58,084 bases of DNA from Candidatus Acidulodesulfobacterium ferriphilum (GCA_004195035.1 SGBD01000007.1:1-58084); one strand, 5' to 3'; shown: positions 26,377 to 37,865, numbered from the stretch's first letter. Notes: a model not told the origin generated them from the sequence alone. Numbers and translations: made by a program.

Positions 26377-28182
26377 ATGGAAATCAAAAACATAAGAAAT
26401 TTTTCTATCATAGCCCATATAGACCACGGGAAATCCACGCTTGCGGACAGATTTTTAGACTTTACCGGAGCAATAACCGAAAGAGAAAAGGTTTCCCAGT
26501 TCCTTGATAATATGGAACTTGAACGCGAAAGAGGCATCACCATAAAGGCTCAAACCGTCCGGTTAAATTATGATTATAACGGCGTTAATTATGCTCTTAA
26601 CCTAATAGACACCCCGGGGCATGTGGATTTTTCTTACGAGGTTTCAAAGTCGTTAGCCGCATGCGAAGGCGCGCTTCTTGTGGTTGATGCCACCCAGGGT
26701 GTCGAGGCACAGACGCTTGCTAATGTTTATATTGCTTCCGATATGAACTTAACCATTGTTCCGGTTATAAATAAGATCGATTTGCCCAGCGCGGATCCCG
26801 AAAAGACAAAAAAAGAGATAGAGGAGGTTGTCGGTCTTGATGCAGGCGATGCTATTTTGGCAAGCGCTAAAGAAGGCATAGGGATAAAGGAGATACTTGA
26901 GGCTATAATAAATAAAATTCCTGCGCCTAAAGGAGACTCGTCCGCCCCCCTCAAGGCTTTAATTTTTGATTCATGGTTCGATGCATATCAGGGTGTTGTT
27001 GCGCTTGTCAGGATATTCGACGGGAAAGTTGTTCCGGGGAACAACATACTTCTAATGAATTCAGGCGCTTATTACGAGGTTCAAAAAGTCGGCGTTTACA
27101 ATCCTTACATGAAAGAACTAAATTGTTTAAGCGCCGGCGAGGTTGGTTTTATTATCGCAAATATAAAAGACGCGGGCAGATTTAAAATCGGGGACACCAT
27201 TACCTTAAAAGAAAACCCGGCCAAAAATCCGCTTTCGGGTTTTAAAGAACCAAAACCGATGGTATTTGCGGGGATTTATCCGATAGATGCAAACGATTAT
27301 CCCGAGCTTAAGGATTCCATCGAAAAACTTAAGCTTAACGATCCTTCATTTTCCTATGAGCCCGAGAACTCTCTTGCCTTAGGTTTTGGATTTAGGTGCG
27401 GATTTTTGGGGCTTTTGCATATGGAAATAATAGTCGAAAGATTGGAAAGGGAATATAACCTTAGCCTAATATCGACATCCCCCACCGTTCTTTATAATAT
27501 CGTTACAAAAACAGGGGAAGTAAAATCTGCGCTTAATCCTATGAAATTTCCGCCGTCAAAGGAAATACCCGCGCAGGAGGTGGACTATATCGAAGAGCCG
27601 TTTATCAGGGCAAATATTTATGTTCCTTCAGAATTTTTAGGAAAGATAATAAACCTTTGTGTCGAAAAAAGGGGGCATCAGGTTGAGTTAAAGTACATAA
27701 CAAAAAACAGAGTTCAGCTTATTTATGACCTGCCGCTGTCCGAAATAGTCCTCGATTTTTACGATCAGCTCAAATCATTGTCGAAGGGCTACGCGTCTTT
27801 TGATTACGAACTCAGCGGATATAGGCAGGCCGATATGATTAAGCTTGAAATACTTGTTAATAAAGACCCTGTCGATGCGCTTTCCGTTATCGTTCACAAG
27901 GATAAGGCTTATGCCCGCGGAAGAAATATCGTGGAAAAGCTAAGAACATTAATACCGAGGCAATTATTCGAGGTTATTCTTCAGGCTCAAATAGGGTCTA
28001 AAATTATCGCAAGAGAGGAAATCAAGGCATTAAGAAAGAATGTTCTGGCGAAATGTTACGGCGGGGATATTACAAGGAAAAGAAAACTTTTGGAAAAGCA
28101 GAAAGAAGGTAAAAAGAAAATGAAGAACATCGGATCGGTTGAAATTCCGCAGGAGGCATTTCTTTCGATACTTAAGGTTTGA
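26377..28182 (+). CDS. lepA: elongation factor 4 (LepA)
   Basis: 601 residues. Translational GTPase acting on the ribosome in initiation or back-translocation. G motifs: [10 protein letters not shown] (G1), [10 protein letters not shown] (G2), DTPGHVDF (G3) and NKIDLP (G4). The LepA-specific C-terminal domain with [17 protein letters not shown] and [10 protein letters not shown]-like ([20 protein letters not shown]) is intact. The 3' end, AAGGTTTGAAAC, is repeated beyond the neighbouring palindromic element. It is followed by lepB, the usual lepA-lepB pairing. Confidence 0.96.
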   Translation: MEIKNIRNFSIIAHIDHGKSTLADRFLDFTGAITEREKVSQFLDNMELERERGITIKAQTVRLNYDYNGVNYALNLIDTPGHVDFSYEVSKSLAACEGALLVVDATQGVEAQTLANVYIASDMNLTIVPVINKIDLPSADPEKTKKEIEEVVGLDAGDAILASAKEGIGIKEILEAIINKIPAPKGDSSAPLKALIFDSWFDAYQGVVALVRIFDGKVVPGNNILLMNSGAYYEVQKVGVYNPYMKELNCLSAGEVGFIIANIKDAGRFKIGDTITLKENPAKNPLSGFKEPKPMVFAGIYPIDANDYPELKDSIEKLKLNDPSFSYEPENSLALGFGFRCGFLGLLHMEIIVERLEREYNLSLISTSPTVLYNIVTKTGEVKSALNPMKFPPSKEIPAQEVDYIEEPFIRANIYVPSEFLGKIINLCVEKRGHQVELKYITKNRVQLIYDLPLSEIVLDFYDQLKSLSKGYASFDYELSGYRQADMIKLEILVNKDPVDALSVIVHKDKAYARGRNIVEKLRTLIPRQLFEVILQAQIGSKIIAREEIKALRKNVLAKCYGGDITRKRKLLEKQKEGKKKMKNIGSVEIPQEAFLSILKV

Positions 28183-28195
28183 AACATAAGGTTTT

Positions 28196-28357
28196 CCAAA
28201 TCCCGATTTAGAAAATATTTATATATTCCAATGTTAAGTAAATCTGGATTCCTGGTTTCGCAGGAATGACTTTGAGAGGATTTATCGTTTCACCCGTTGG
28301 GTGTCATTCCTGCGAAAGCAGGAATCCAGAAAATAAATTTCTAAATCGGGATTTGGG
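28196..28357. repeat. nested palindromic repeat element (REPIN/MITE-like)
   Basis: Outer arms CCAAATCCCGATTTAG (28196-28211) and the complementary CTAAATCGGGATTTGG (28341-28356). Inside are two 27-base arms in inverted orientation (28244-28270 and 28303-28329, one mismatch), each itself a hairpin with core ATTCCTGC-TTTC-GCAGGAAT. The 10-mer GGTTTGAAAC occurs on both sides (28176-28185, overlapping the lepA end, and 28359-28368), as a target duplication would. No ORF inside. It fills the lepA-lepB gap; a TATAAT at 28394 may give lepB its own promoter. Confidence 0.8.
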
Positions 28358-28470
28358 AGGTTTGAAACTTATAGACTTTAGGCAAAAAAATTGATATAAT
28401 CTATAAAATTAATCTGATTCGTTTATTTTATCAGGCAAATTCTATCTTTATTCTATAATATTATATACTT

Positions 28471-29136
28471 ATGAGCAAAAATACTTTATGGGACTATTTT
28501 AAGGCGATAGTCATAGCGATAGTCATAGCTCTTTTTTTTAGGGCATTCGTGGTGCAGGCGTTTAAAATCCCATCAGGTTCGATGGAACCCGATCTTATAC
28601 CCGGCGACCATATATTAGTCAACAAGTTTATCTACGGTGTCCATATTCCATTCACAAAGGCCGTTATTCCCGTGTCTCATCCTGAAACAGGTCAGGTCAT
28701 AGTTTTTAAATTCCCTTACGCAAAAAAATATAATTTACACCCGGGGATAGATTTTATAAAAAGAGTGGTCGGAACGCCCGGGGATAAAGTCCAGATTATC
28801 AACAACAACGTTTATGTAAATAATCGTCTGTATGTTTGCAAGTATGCCAAATGGGCATCAAAAAAGCTTTTGCCGGCCTACGATTCCCCGAGGGATAATT
28901 TCGGTCCGATAACCGTTCCTAAGGGCGAGCTTTTTGTTATGGGAGATAACAGGGATAACAGCTTAGACTCAAGATATTGGGGTTTTGTGCCGTATAAGGA
29001 TATAATAGGACAGGCATTTATGATTTATTTTTCATGGAATCCCAAAAATCATTTCGATATTTATTACAAAAGATTTTTCAAGATGGTTCCCGATTGCCCT
29101 TTTAAGTACGGGGAAGGCAAGATGCAAAATGGTTAG
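28471..29136 (+). CDS. lepB: signal peptidase I
   Basis: 221 residues. Inner-membrane serine protease that removes signal peptides from exported proteins. An N-terminal membrane helix (about 10-28) is followed by PSGSMEPDLIPGD with the catalytic Ser 37, FIKRVVGTPGDKV with the general-base Lys 97, and VMGDNRDNSLDSRYWGFV. Only one transmembrane helix is seen. It overlaps pyrR by eight bases and may drive the pyrimidine operon. Confidence 0.95.
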   Translation: MSKNTLWDYFKAIVIAIVIALFFRAFVVQAFKIPSGSMEPDLIPGDHILVNKFIYGVHIPFTKAVIPVSHPETGQVIVFKFPYAKKYNLHPGIDFIKRVVGTPGDKVQIINNNVYVNNRLYVCKYAKWASKKLLPAYDSPRDNFGPITVPKGELFVMGDNRDNSLDSRYWGFVPYKDIIGQAFMIYFSWNPKNHFDIYYKRFFKMVPDCPFKYGEGKMQNG

Positions 29137-29704
29137 TTCCGACGATTCTAAAAAATTGGATAAAAGCTTACTTTTTGACGATTCGGCAACAAACGATATT
29201 CTGAACTATTTTATAGACTCTGTTTTAAAATCAACCCCGCCGCAGACCCGGGCGGCCGCCGGAGGTTTTAACAATACCGTTATAATCGGCATAAAAGAAG
29301 GAGGGGTTCCATTAGCCGGCTTAATAAGAAATGGCATTAAGAACCGCTTTGAAATAGATTGCGAAATGGGTTATGTCGATATGACGCTTTACAGGGACGA
29401 TCCGTTTGCCGTAAAAAAAACCATAAAATCGACGGAATTGCCCTTTGACATAGAGGATAAAGATATCATTCTGGTTGACGATGTTATAAGCAGCGGAAGA
29501 ACGGTAAGGGCGGCAATAGACGAAATTTTTGATTTCGGAAGGCCTAAATGTATCAAGCTTGCCGTTTTTATCGATAAAGGGGGAAGGGAGCTGCCTATAT
29601 GTCCAGACTTTGTCGGGAAAAAAATTGAGTCGGGCAAGGATGAAATAATTCATGTCGATATTTTAAGCAAAGAAAAACATGTTGATAAAATTATTAAAAA
29701 ATAA
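29129..29704 (+). CDS. pyrR: PyrR-type phosphoribosyltransferase
   Basis: 191 residues. The PRPP motif IILVDDVISSGRTVRAA (113-129), with VIIGIKEGGVPLA and KCIKLAVFIDKGGRELPI, matches PyrR: uracil phosphoribosyltransferase that in Gram-positive bacteria also binds pyr mRNA. The first 45 residues are longer than usual and include a Pro/Ala/Arg patch (TPPQTRAAAGG). Its head position in pyrR-pyrB-pyrC-carA-carB fits control of UMP synthesis, but I see no clear anti-terminator hairpin in this window. Confidence 0.9.
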   Translation: MVSSDDSKKLDKSLLFDDSATNDILNYFIDSVLKSTPPQTRAAAGGFNNTVIIGIKEGGVPLAGLIRNGIKNRFEIDCEMGYVDMTLYRDDPFAVKKTIKSTELPFDIEDKDIILVDDVISSGRTVRAAIDEIFDFGRPKCIKLAVFIDKGGRELPICPDFVGKKIESGKDEIIHVDILSKEKHVDKIIKK

Positions 29705-29717
29705 TATTTAATTTTCA

Positions 29718-30653
29718 ATGAGCTTCGATAAAAAAGACCTCATTTCGATTAATGACCTGACAAAATCCGATATTTATTACTTTATAGAAACGGCAAAGGA
29801 ATTTAAAAAAATATCATTGAAGGATATAAAGAAGGTTCCGACTTTGAGGGGGAAAACCGTCGTGAATCTTTTTTACGAACCTTCTACAAGAACGAGATCA
29901 TCCTTCGAGATTGCCCAAAAAAGACTTAGCGCGGATTCATTAAACATCACTATTTCACAAAGCTCGGTTACCAAAGGAGAGAGTTTAAAGGACACCATAT
30001 TAAATTTAGAATCCATGAAACCTGATGCCTTTATTGTAAGGCATCATGAATCGGGGGCATCTTATTTTATATCGAAAATAACAAAAGCCTCAACCATAAA
30101 TGCGGGTGACGGGATGAATGAACACCCGACCCAATGCCTTTTGGATATTATGACCATAATGGAGGAAAAGAGAAATATCGGTTCCCTTAAGGTTGCAATT
30201 ATCGGAGATATTTACCATTCAAGGGTGGCAAGGTCCGATATTTACGGATTATCTAAGCTTGGAGCAGAGATTTATTTATACGGCCCGTATTCGCTTTTAC
30301 CCAGACTTAAAGATTTCAAGGACCAGCGGAATGTAAAAATCGCATGCAGTATGGAAGAAGCGGTTAAAAATGCCGATGTTATAATAATGCTCAGAATTCA
30401 AAAGGAAAGGGCAAGTTATTATTTTATACCGTCCATAGAAGAATACAGAAATTTCTTCAAATTAACGCCAGGTTTGTTATCTTTAGCCTCAAAAGATGTT
30501 ATGGTGCTTCACCCCGGCCCAGTAAACCGCGATGTAGAAATAGCCGGCAGTATAATAAACGAAAATAAAACCCGTATTTTAAAGCAGGTTGAAAATGGGG
30601 TGGCGGTGAGGATGGCCTGCCTTTACATTTTGCTCGGTGTAAAAAAAAAATAA
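29718..30653 (+). CDS. pyrB: aspartate carbamoyltransferase, catalytic subunit
   Basis: 311 residues. Carbamoyl phosphate plus aspartate to carbamoyl aspartate. The carbamoyl-phosphate site FYEPSTRTRSSFE (53-65) and DGMNEHPTQCLLD are intact; VMVLHPGPVNRDVEI is the aspartate site. No regulatory PyrI is seen. The last codons include an intact run of ten A (30641-30650), useful as a control for homopolymer accuracy. pyrC starts four bases later. Confidence 0.96.
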   Translation: MSFDKKDLISINDLTKSDIYYFIETAKEFKKISLKDIKKVPTLRGKTVVNLFYEPSTRTRSSFEIAQKRLSADSLNITISQSSVTKGESLKDTILNLESMKPDAFIVRHHESGASYFISKITKASTINAGDGMNEHPTQCLLDIMTIMEEKRNIGSLKVAIIGDIYHSRVARSDIYGLSKLGAEIYLYGPYSLLPRLKDFKDQRNVKIACSMEEAVKNADVIIMLRIQKERASYYFIPSIEEYRNFFKLTPGLLSLASKDVMVLHPGPVNRDVEIAGSIINENKTRILKQVENGVAVRMACLYILLGVKKK

Positions 30654-30657
30654 AAGT

Positions 30658-31935
30658 ATGCGAAAACTTATAATAAAAAACGGGGTGGTCGTCGATCCCG
30701 TTACTAAAACGGAAGTTAAAAGGGATATTTATATAGAAAACGGCGCTATCAAAGACTTTCCGCAGGAAAAGACTATAAAAGGCGCCGAAACATTAGATGC
30801 AAAGGGTTTAGTCGTTTTGCCGGGGCTTATAGATATGCATGTCCATTTAAGGGAGCCCGGTTTCGAATATAAGGAAAATATTAAGTCGGGAATGGGGGCG
30901 GCGGTAGCGGGCGGATTTACATCAATCTGCTGTATGCCGAATACCAATCCTCCAAACGATTCTAAATCCGTAAATAGTTTTTTATTAAACAGGGCAAAAT
31001 CCGTTAATCTGATTAATCTTTTTACCGTCGGCGCTATATCGAAAGATTTAAAAGGGTTATCCCTGTCTAATATCGGCGAATTAAAAGAATCGGGAGCCGT
31101 TGCGATAAGCGACGACGGAAATCCGGTAGATGACAGCTCGCTTATGGCAAGAGCGCTTTTATATGCCAAAACATTCGATTTACCCGTTATAACCCACAGC
31201 GAGGATATAAAACTGCGCGGTAAAGGAGTAATGAACGAGGGTGTGGTTTCTCAAAGCCTTGGAGTTGCGGGAATTCCAAGCATTGTCGAAGAAATAGCCG
31301 TGGCAAGGGATGCGATGCTCGCTAAATATTATGAAGCAAGGCTTCATATAGCCCATGTTTCAACTAAAGGTTCGGTTAATATAATAAGACAGGCGAAAAA
31401 GGAAGGCGCAAATATTACATGCGAAACATGCCCGCACTATTTTACCCTTTCCGAAGACTCGCTGACAAACTATAATACCAATGCGAAAATGAATCCGCCT
31501 CTAAGGACAAAGGACGATATTGCCGCCATTAAAGAGGCGCTGTTAGACGGGACAATCGATGTTATAGCTTCGGATCACGCCCCGCATAGCGAAGACGAAA
31601 AAGATACGACGCTGATCGAAGCCCCGTTTGGAATTATAGGTCTTCAAACATCGCTTCCGTTAACATTAAAGTTATACAGGGAAAAAAGGCTGACGCTGAC
31701 GGATATAGCAAGGCTTATGTCTTTAAATCCTGCAAGCATTTTGAACCTGGGCAGCAGGGGGGCTATAAAAAACGGATTTATCGGAGATATCACCGTTGTG
31801 GATATTAATAAAAAGTGGACATTCACAAAGGATAAAATTAAATCGCTAAGTAAAAATTCTCCTTTTATCGATATGGATTTTATCGGACTTCCGTTATATA
31901 TCGTCGTTAACGCCAATTTAATTAAAGCAAATTAA
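30658..31935 (+). CDS. pyrC: dihydroorotase
   Basis: 425 residues, class I type. Closes carbamoyl aspartate to dihydroorotate with a binuclear zinc site. DMHVHLREPGFEYKE (59-73) gives the first two His, VITHSEDIKLR and LHIAHVSTKGS others, and VIASDHAPHSEDEK the catalytic Asp. Amidohydrolase N- and C-terminal beta-sandwich parts are complete. Operon member between pyrB and carA. Confidence 0.96.
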   Translation: MRKLIIKNGVVVDPVTKTEVKRDIYIENGAIKDFPQEKTIKGAETLDAKGLVVLPGLIDMHVHLREPGFEYKENIKSGMGAAVAGGFTSICCMPNTNPPNDSKSVNSFLLNRAKSVNLINLFTVGAISKDLKGLSLSNIGELKESGAVAISDDGNPVDDSSLMARALLYAKTFDLPVITHSEDIKLRGKGVMNEGVVSQSLGVAGIPSIVEEIAVARDAMLAKYYEARLHIAHVSTKGSVNIIRQAKKEGANITCETCPHYFTLSEDSLTNYNTNAKMNPPLRTKDDIAAIKEALLDGTIDVIASDHAPHSEDEKDTTLIEAPFGIIGLQTSLPLTLKLYREKRLTLTDIARLMSLNPASILNLGSRGAIKNGFIGDITVVDINKKWTFTKDKIKSLSKNSPFIDMDFIGLPLYIVVNANLIKAN

Positions 31936-31956
31936 TATTTCAACTTATTTATAAAT

Positions 31957-33078
31957 ATGGACAATCTAAGCAAAGAAAAAGCCCTGCTCCTGCTTGACAA
32001 CGGGAAATATTACGAGGGTTATTACGAGGGAAAAGCGATAGAATCGGGGGGCGAAATTGTTTTTAATACGGCTATGAACGGTTATCAAGAGTTAATTACC
32101 GACCCTTCTTATAACGGGCAGGTTGTTCTTATGACTTATCCCATGATCGGCAATTACGGGATAAACGATACGGATTTTGAATCCGAAAAGGTATGGTTAT
32201 CTGGGCTTGTAACAAGAAACTATGTCCGGATGTTTTCCCATTTCGGCGCTTCAAAAAGTTTATCGGAATTTGTCAATGCTTACGGCTTTCCTGTAATTTC
32301 GGGGATTGATACAAGGCATTTAGCGATAGAATTAAGGGAGGAGGGTTCTATTAATGCGTATATTGCCCCAAAGGAATCGGGAATTACATATATTAAAAGC
32401 AAACTGACCGGTTTGCCAAAAATGGAAGGTTTAAATCTCGTTAAAAATGTTTCTACTGTGGGGGTTTATGAAAAAAAGGTTAAGTCCCCCGAGTTTAATG
32501 TAACTATTATCGATTACGGCGTTAAGTATAATACGGTGCGATGCCTTAACGATTTAAATGCCTGCGTAACTGTTGTTCCGCATAATTTTTCCAAACAGGA
32601 GATACTTAAAACCGAGCCTGACGGAATTCTTTTATCCAACGGACCGGGAGACCCTAAAACTATGAAAGAAGAAATAGAAACCTTAAAAAGCCTGTTAGGC
32701 GAAAAACCTGTTTTTGGAATATGTTTAGGGCACCAGTTGTTAGCTTTGTCGTTAGGTTTTAGTACTTACAAACTTAAATTTGGACATCACGGAATAAATC
32801 ATCCTGTTAAAAACCTCAAAACCTCAAAGATAGAAATAACCTCGCAAAATCATGGTTTTTGCGTTAATTTGTCGAATACCGGCGGCCGCATATCGAGGAA
32901 TACCGAATTAACCCATATAAGCCTTAACGATAATACCGTGGAAGGCATTAAAAATGATGAATTAAAGGCATTTTCGGTCCAATACCACCCCGAGAGTTCG
33001 CCGGGACCCAGAGATTCAAGGTATCTTTTTTCCGAATTCAAAGAGCTATGTTTGCATAATAAAAAAAGAGTTTTTTAA
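31957..33078 (+). CDS. carA: carbamoyl-phosphate synthase small subunit
   Basis: 373 residues. Glutaminase subunit that supplies ammonia to CarB. N-terminal domain with YQELITDPSYNGQVVLMTYP; triad cysteine in PVFGICLGHQLLAL, His and Glu in VQYHPESSPGPRDS. The stop overlaps the next start by one base (TAATG), so the following radical SAM gene is translated from the same message. Confidence 0.96.
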   Translation: MDNLSKEKALLLLDNGKYYEGYYEGKAIESGGEIVFNTAMNGYQELITDPSYNGQVVLMTYPMIGNYGINDTDFESEKVWLSGLVTRNYVRMFSHFGASKSLSEFVNAYGFPVISGIDTRHLAIELREEGSINAYIAPKESGITYIKSKLTGLPKMEGLNLVKNVSTVGVYEKKVKSPEFNVTIIDYGVKYNTVRCLNDLNACVTVVPHNFSKQEILKTEPDGILLSNGPGDPKTMKEEIETLKSLLGEKPVFGICLGHQLLALSLGFSTYKLKFGHHGINHPVKNLKTSKIEITSQNHGFCVNLSNTGGRISRNTELTHISLNDNTVEGIKNDELKAFSVQYHPESSPGPRDSRYLFSEFKELCLHNKKRVF

Positions 33079-34010
33079 TGAAGCCAAGACATTTGCCGTC
33101 ATATTTAAACATTTCAAATAAAGAGTTTCTGGCCAAAATCGATGGACTTTACGAGTTAATGGGAGAATGCGGGCTTTGTCCAAGAAGATGCAAAGCTAAG
33201 AGATTAAACGGCGAAAAAGGCTTGTGCGGTGCGGAAGATAAATTAAGAATCGCAAGCATAAACCTTCATTTTGGCGAGGAGCCGCCTATATCCGGCAAGA
33301 CAGGTTCGGGGACAATTTTTTTTAGCGGATGTCCGCTAAAATGTAAATTTTGCCAGAATTATCCGATTAGCAGGTATTGCGCGGGAAATTCATATAATGC
33401 CGCGGACCTTGCGGCGGGCATGCTTAAACTGCAGGAAAAAGGCGCTTGCAACATTAATTTAGTTTCGTCTTCGCATTATATGCCGTTTATTGCGGAATCT
33501 ATATTTTTGGCAAAACAAGGAGGGCTGTCGGTACCAATTGTCTATAACAGTTCGGGGTATGAAACAGGGGAGATGCTTAACTTATTGGATAAAATTATCA
33601 GCATATATCTTCCCGATATTAAGTATTCAAATAATGAAGAGGCTTTAATGTATTCGGGAATAAAAGATTATGTCGAAGTTAATAGGTCGGCTTTGAAGAT
33701 TATGTATAATCAGGTTAAGGAACTTGTTACGGATGTTAAAGGGGTTGCCGTTTCGGGTCTTATGGTCAGGCATCTCGTTTTGCCGGCAGGAATAAGCGGA
33801 CATAAAGATTCTTTTAGATTTATTGCGGACGAACTTAGCGAAAATGTCCCTGTAAGCCTTATGAGCCAATATTTTCCCGCGTATAAAGCCTGTTACGATT
33901 TTAAAATCAATCGAAAAATAACCGCGGGGGAGTATGCGGAAGCCATTTTAGATCTGGCAAACGCGAATTTAACAGGATATTTTCAGGAAGATAATTCTTT
34001 AATGTTTTAA
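33078..34010 (+). CDS. PflA-like radical SAM protein between carA and carB
   Basis: 310 residues. The radical SAM cluster [16 protein letters not shown] (CxxxCxxC) is preceded by an extra Cys set, [20 protein letters not shown], usual for the YfhA/PflA-like group annotated as putative pyruvate-formate-lyase activase homologues. FSGCPL and GISG motifs (SAM site) are present. No glycyl-radical enzyme is nearby and the substrate is unknown. Its position, overlapping carA by one base and 28 bases from carB, ties it to the pyrimidine operon, which is unusual. Confidence 0.87.
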   Translation: MKPRHLPSYLNISNKEFLAKIDGLYELMGECGLCPRRCKAKRLNGEKGLCGAEDKLRIASINLHFGEEPPISGKTGSGTIFFSGCPLKCKFCQNYPISRYCAGNSYNAADLAAGMLKLQEKGACNINLVSSSHYMPFIAESIFLAKQGGLSVPIVYNSSGYETGEMLNLLDKIISIYLPDIKYSNNEEALMYSGIKDYVEVNRSALKIMYNQVKELVTDVKGVAVSGLMVRHLVLPAGISGHKDSFRFIADELSENVPVSLMSQYFPAYKACYDFKINRKITAGEYAEAILDLANANLTGYFQEDNSLMF

Positions 34011-34038
34011 TCAAAAATTTAAACCGTCCGGTAAAATT

Positions 34039-37000
34039 ATGCCTAAAAGAACCGATATTAAAAGAATTTTGATAGTAGGCTCGGGTCCTATCGTAATAGG
34101 GCAGGCGGCCGAGTTCGATTATTCCGGCACCCAGGGGGCAAAAGCCTTGGCCGAGGAGGGCTATGAAGTCATACTTGTAAATTCTAACCCTGCTACGATT
34201 ATGACGGACCCGGGTTATGCGAGTAAGACTTACATCGAACCCCTGACAAAGGAATTTATTGCAAAAATCATAGAAAAGGAAAGACCGGACAGCATATTGC
34301 CGACGCTTGGCGGACAGACCGCCCTTAACCTGACTTTAGAGCTTCACGAAAGCGGAGTTTTACAAAAATACGGATTAAAAATTTTAGGCGCCAATGTTGA
34401 CGCGATTAAAAAAGCCGAGGATAGAGAATATTTTAAAAAGAGCATGGAAAAGATAGGCGTTCCGGTTTTGCAGGGCGGTTTTGCCACTAACATGGATGAG
34501 GCTTACGAGGTTCAAAAGAGTATCGGTTTTCCCGTAATTATAAGACCTTCTTTTACGCTGGGCGGCACCGGCGGAGGCATTGCGTATAATATTGAAGAAT
34601 TTGCAGAGTTTGCCTCAAACGGTATAAACGCAAGCCCGATTAACGAGATATTAATCGAAAAATCAGTTATAGGATTCAAAGAGGTCGAACTTGAGGTCAT
34701 GACGGATAAAAATCGAAATACTATAATAATATGCTCTATCGAAAACTTTGATCCTATGGGGATTCATACGGGAGATTCGATTACCGTCGCGCCTGTTCAA
34801 ACCTTGAACGATAAAGATTTACAGAAACTTCGCGACTATTCCATTAAGATAATGAACGAAATAGGAGTCGAAACGGGCGGCTCTAATATTCAATTTGCTT
34901 TAGACCCCGATTCCGATAAGGTATATGTTATCGAGATGAACCCAAGGGTTTCAAGAAGCTCAAGTTTAGCCTCGAAGGCAACAGGGTTCGCAATAGCCAA
35001 GATTGCCGCAAAGTTAGCAGTCGGTTATACTTTAGATGAAATTACGAACGATATTACTAAAAAAACGCTTGCATGTTTCGAACCGTCGATAGATTATGTC
35101 GTTACAAAAATACCCCGTTTTACATTCGAAAAATTCCCTCAAACCGATAATACCCTGACGACCCATATGAAATCGGTCGGCGAGGTTATGGCAATAGGCA
35201 GAACATTTGCGGGTTCGATTCAAAAGGCCGCAAGGTCATTGGAAAATGGGAATTACGGGATTGAATCCCTTTACGGATTGGATTTATCTTACGGCGACAT
35301 CGAAAACAAACAAGACACCCTTATGATTAAAGAAGAAATAAGGTCGCTGATAAAAAATAACGATTATAGAAGGCTGTTTTTAATAGCCGATGCCCTCAGG
35401 ATAAATCTCACGATTGACGAGATTAATGAATTGTCCAAAATCGATAAGTGGTTTTTAAATCAAATTAAACTCATCATAGAACTTGAAAAAAAACTATTTT
35501 CTACCACGGATTTGGAAGGGAATATTCCGCTCTTAAGAGAAGCTAAAGAATTTGATTTTTCTAACTGGGTTATTGCAAAGCTGACCGCGAGATATAAAGA
35601 CGGAAAGCATATTGCCCCCGAAGATTATTCAAAAAAAGACGAAAGCGCAGTCGCATTAATCAAAGAGGCCGAAAGGTTTATAGCAGACATTTGCAAAAAG
35701 AATAATATATTAAGGGTTTATAAGAAGGTCGATACCTGCGCCGCCGAATTTGAGGCAGCTACGCCTTATATGTATTCATCTTATGATAAATTTAACGAGG
35801 TCAAACCGTTAGAAAACAAGAAAATAGTTATTCTGGGCAGCGGTCCGAACAGAATCGGACAGGGAATAGAATTTGACTATTGCTGTGTTCACTGCGCCTT
35901 AGCTTTAAAAGAAAGCGGTTATTCTTCGATAATGGTTAACTGTAACCCCGAAACTGTTTCGACCGATTATGACACCTCATCCAGATTATATTTTGAACCG
36001 TTAACTTCCGAAGATGTTATGAGTATCGAAAATATTGAGGCTAACCCGCCTATTATATTACAATTTGGCGGTCAAACGCCGCTTAAGCTGGCAAAAGGAT
36101 TTGATTCAAGCGGCATTAAAATACTGGGAACATCTTTTAAAGATATTGACACCGCCGAGGATAGGGAAAAGTTCAAAAGGGTGATCGAAAAATTAAATCT
36201 GCTGCAGCCGAATAGTTCAATGGCGTTTAACGATGAAGAGGTTTATAAGAATTCTACCAGGATCGGGTTTCCTGTTTTACTGAGGCCTTCTTATGTTCTG
36301 GGCGGAAGGGCAATGGAAATTATCTATAATGAAAATAATTTACGACAATATATCAAAAAAATATTTAAGCAGGATATTTCTTTTCCTATCCTTATAGATA
36401 AATTTTTAGAAGATGCCATCGAGGTAGATGTTGACGCATTAAGCGACTCTAAGTCCGTTTATATAGCGGGAATAATGGAGCATATAGAAGAAGCAGGCGT
36501 TCATTCCGGGGACAGCGCATGTTCATTGCCGGCATTTTCTTTAGACAGGGATATTATCGAAAGGATAAAAGAAATAACCGTAACGATTTGTTTTGAGTTT
36601 AAAGTTATGGGCCTTATCAATATTCAATATGCCGTTAAAAATAACGATATATATGTTATAGAAGTTAATCCGCGGGCATCGAGAACCGTGCCGTTTGTCA
36701 GCAAGGCTACGGGTATCCCCGTTGCTAAACTTGCGACGAAGATTCTTCTCGGGGAAGAGCTTGATTCCTTCAAACTTGGGAAGTCGTTTAATATCGATTA
36801 TTATTGCGTGAAGGAAGCCGTTTTTCCGTTCTCGAAATTTTCTAATGTCGACCCTATGCTTGGTCCGGAAATGCGTTCAACGGGCGAGGTAATGGGAATA
36901 GATGTAAATTTCGGAATGGCGTATGCCAAATCACAGATAGCCGCGGGACAAAACCTTCCATTATCGGGTGCGGTTTTGATAAGCGTTAAAGATGAGGACA

Positions 37001-37365
37001 AAAAATATTTAAGCGATATTTGCAAGCCTTTAATAGATATGGGTTTCCATATACTCGCCACAAAGGGAACATCGGAGTATTTAAGCGGGTTAAACATTGA
37101 AAATCAAAAGATAAATAAGGTAAAAGAAGGCAGGCCGCACATAATAGACGCCCTTAAAAACAAGGAGATTTCAATGATTTTTAACACGCCAAGGGGGATG
37201 AAATCCTTAGAGGATTCGTATATAATAAGAAGAAGCGCCATCGAATTTTCTTTGCCTTATTACACGACAATCAGGGGCGCTGCCGCCGCATGTATGGCAA
37301 TAAGGGCGTTGAAGGAACATAATGTATCGGTCAGGGCATTGCAAGATTATTATAAAGGAATATAA
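34039..37365 (+). CDS. carB: carbamoyl-phosphate synthase large subunit
   Basis: 1108 residues, a little longer than the usual 1070. It uses ammonia, bicarbonate and two ATP to make carbamoyl phosphate for pyrimidines and arginine. Two ATP-grasp halves start at [22 protein letters not shown] and [20 protein letters not shown]. Both carry the substrate motifs ([13 protein letters not shown] and [14 protein letters not shown]) and metal sites ([20 protein letters not shown]). The C-terminal MGS-like allosteric domain follows [15 protein letters not shown]. Confidence 0.97.
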   Translation: MPKRTDIKRILIVGSGPIVIGQAAEFDYSGTQGAKALAEEGYEVILVNSNPATIMTDPGYASKTYIEPLTKEFIAKIIEKERPDSILPTLGGQTALNLTLELHESGVLQKYGLKILGANVDAIKKAEDREYFKKSMEKIGVPVLQGGFATNMDEAYEVQKSIGFPVIIRPSFTLGGTGGGIAYNIEEFAEFASNGINASPINEILIEKSVIGFKEVELEVMTDKNRNTIIICSIENFDPMGIHTGDSITVAPVQTLNDKDLQKLRDYSIKIMNEIGVETGGSNIQFALDPDSDKVYVIEMNPRVSRSSSLASKATGFAIAKIAAKLAVGYTLDEITNDITKKTLACFEPSIDYVVTKIPRFTFEKFPQTDNTLTTHMKSVGEVMAIGRTFAGSIQKAARSLENGNYGIESLYGLDLSYGDIENKQDTLMIKEEIRSLIKNNDYRRLFLIADALRINLTIDEINELSKIDKWFLNQIKLIIELEKKLFSTTDLEGNIPLLREAKEFDFSNWVIAKLTARYKDGKHIAPEDYSKKDESAVALIKEAERFIADICKKNNILRVYKKVDTCAAEFEAATPYMYSSYDKFNEVKPLENKKIVILGSGPNRIGQGIEFDYCCVHCALALKESGYSSIMVNCNPETVSTDYDTSSRLYFEPLTSEDVMSIENIEANPPIILQFGGQTPLKLAKGFDSSGIKILGTSFKDIDTAEDREKFKRVIEKLNLLQPNSSMAFNDEEVYKNSTRIGFPVLLRPSYVLGGRAMEIIYNENNLRQYIKKIFKQDISFPILIDKFLEDAIEVDVDALSDSKSVYIAGIMEHIEEAGVHSGDSACSLPAFSLDRDIIERIKEITVTICFEFKVMGLINIQYAVKNNDIYVIEVNPRASRTVPFVSKATGIPVAKLATKILLGEELDSFKLGKSFNIDYYCVKEAVFPFSKFSNVDPMLGPEMRSTGEVMGIDVNFGMAYAKSQIAAGQNLPLSGAVLISVKDEDKKYLSDICKPLIDMGFHILATKGTSEYLSGLNIENQKINKVKEGRPHIIDALKNKEISMIFNTPRGMKSLEDSYIIRRSAIEFSLPYYTTIRGAAAACMAIRALKEHNVSVRALQDYYKGI

Positions 37366-37379
37366 GGAGGTGAGTTTTA

Positions 37380-37865
37380 TTGGCAGGGGCAGAAAAATCT
37401 TTTCCTATTACAAAAGAAGGTTACGGCAATATGGTTAAGGAATTAAAAAGGTTAAAATCCGTCGAAAGACCTGCAAACATCAAGGCAATCGAAGAGGCAA
37501 GGGCTCACGGGGATTTATCCGAGAATGCAGAGTATCATGCCGCAAAAGAAAGGCAGAGTTTTCTGGAGGGTAAGATTATGGAGCTTGAGGATAAGATAGC
37601 AGGGGCTCAGGTGATAGATATATCCAGAATTTGCGAAGAAAAGGTCGTGTTCGGCGCATTTGTAAAACTGTTGGATTTAAATGCGGAGTGCGAGGTGGAG
37701 TACCAGATAGTCGGGGATCTCGAATCAAATATAAAAGAATGTAAAATTTCCATAAGTTCCCCTATCGCTAAAGCATTAATAGGCAGATGCGTAGGAGATG
37801 AGGTAACCATAAATGTTCCCAAGGGTGTTAAAGAGTTTGAAATCCTTGACATTAAATATATTTGA
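37380..37865 (+). CDS. greA: transcription elongation factor GreA
   Basis: 161 residues, TTG start behind GGAGGTGA. N-terminal coiled coil that reaches into the RNA polymerase secondary channel, with the acidic tip GDLSENAEYHAAKE (Asp and Glu that stimulate RNA cleavage), followed by the FKBP-like domain ending VTINVPKGVKEFEILDIKYI. It rescues backtracked polymerase. It lies 14 bases after carB. Confidence 0.95.
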   Translation: MAGAEKSFPITKEGYGNMVKELKRLKSVERPANIKAIEEARAHGDLSENAEYHAAKERQSFLEGKIMELEDKIAGAQVIDISRICEEKVVFGAFVKLLDLNAECEVEYQIVGDLESNIKECKISISSPIAKALIGRCVGDEVTINVPKGVKEFEILDIKYI

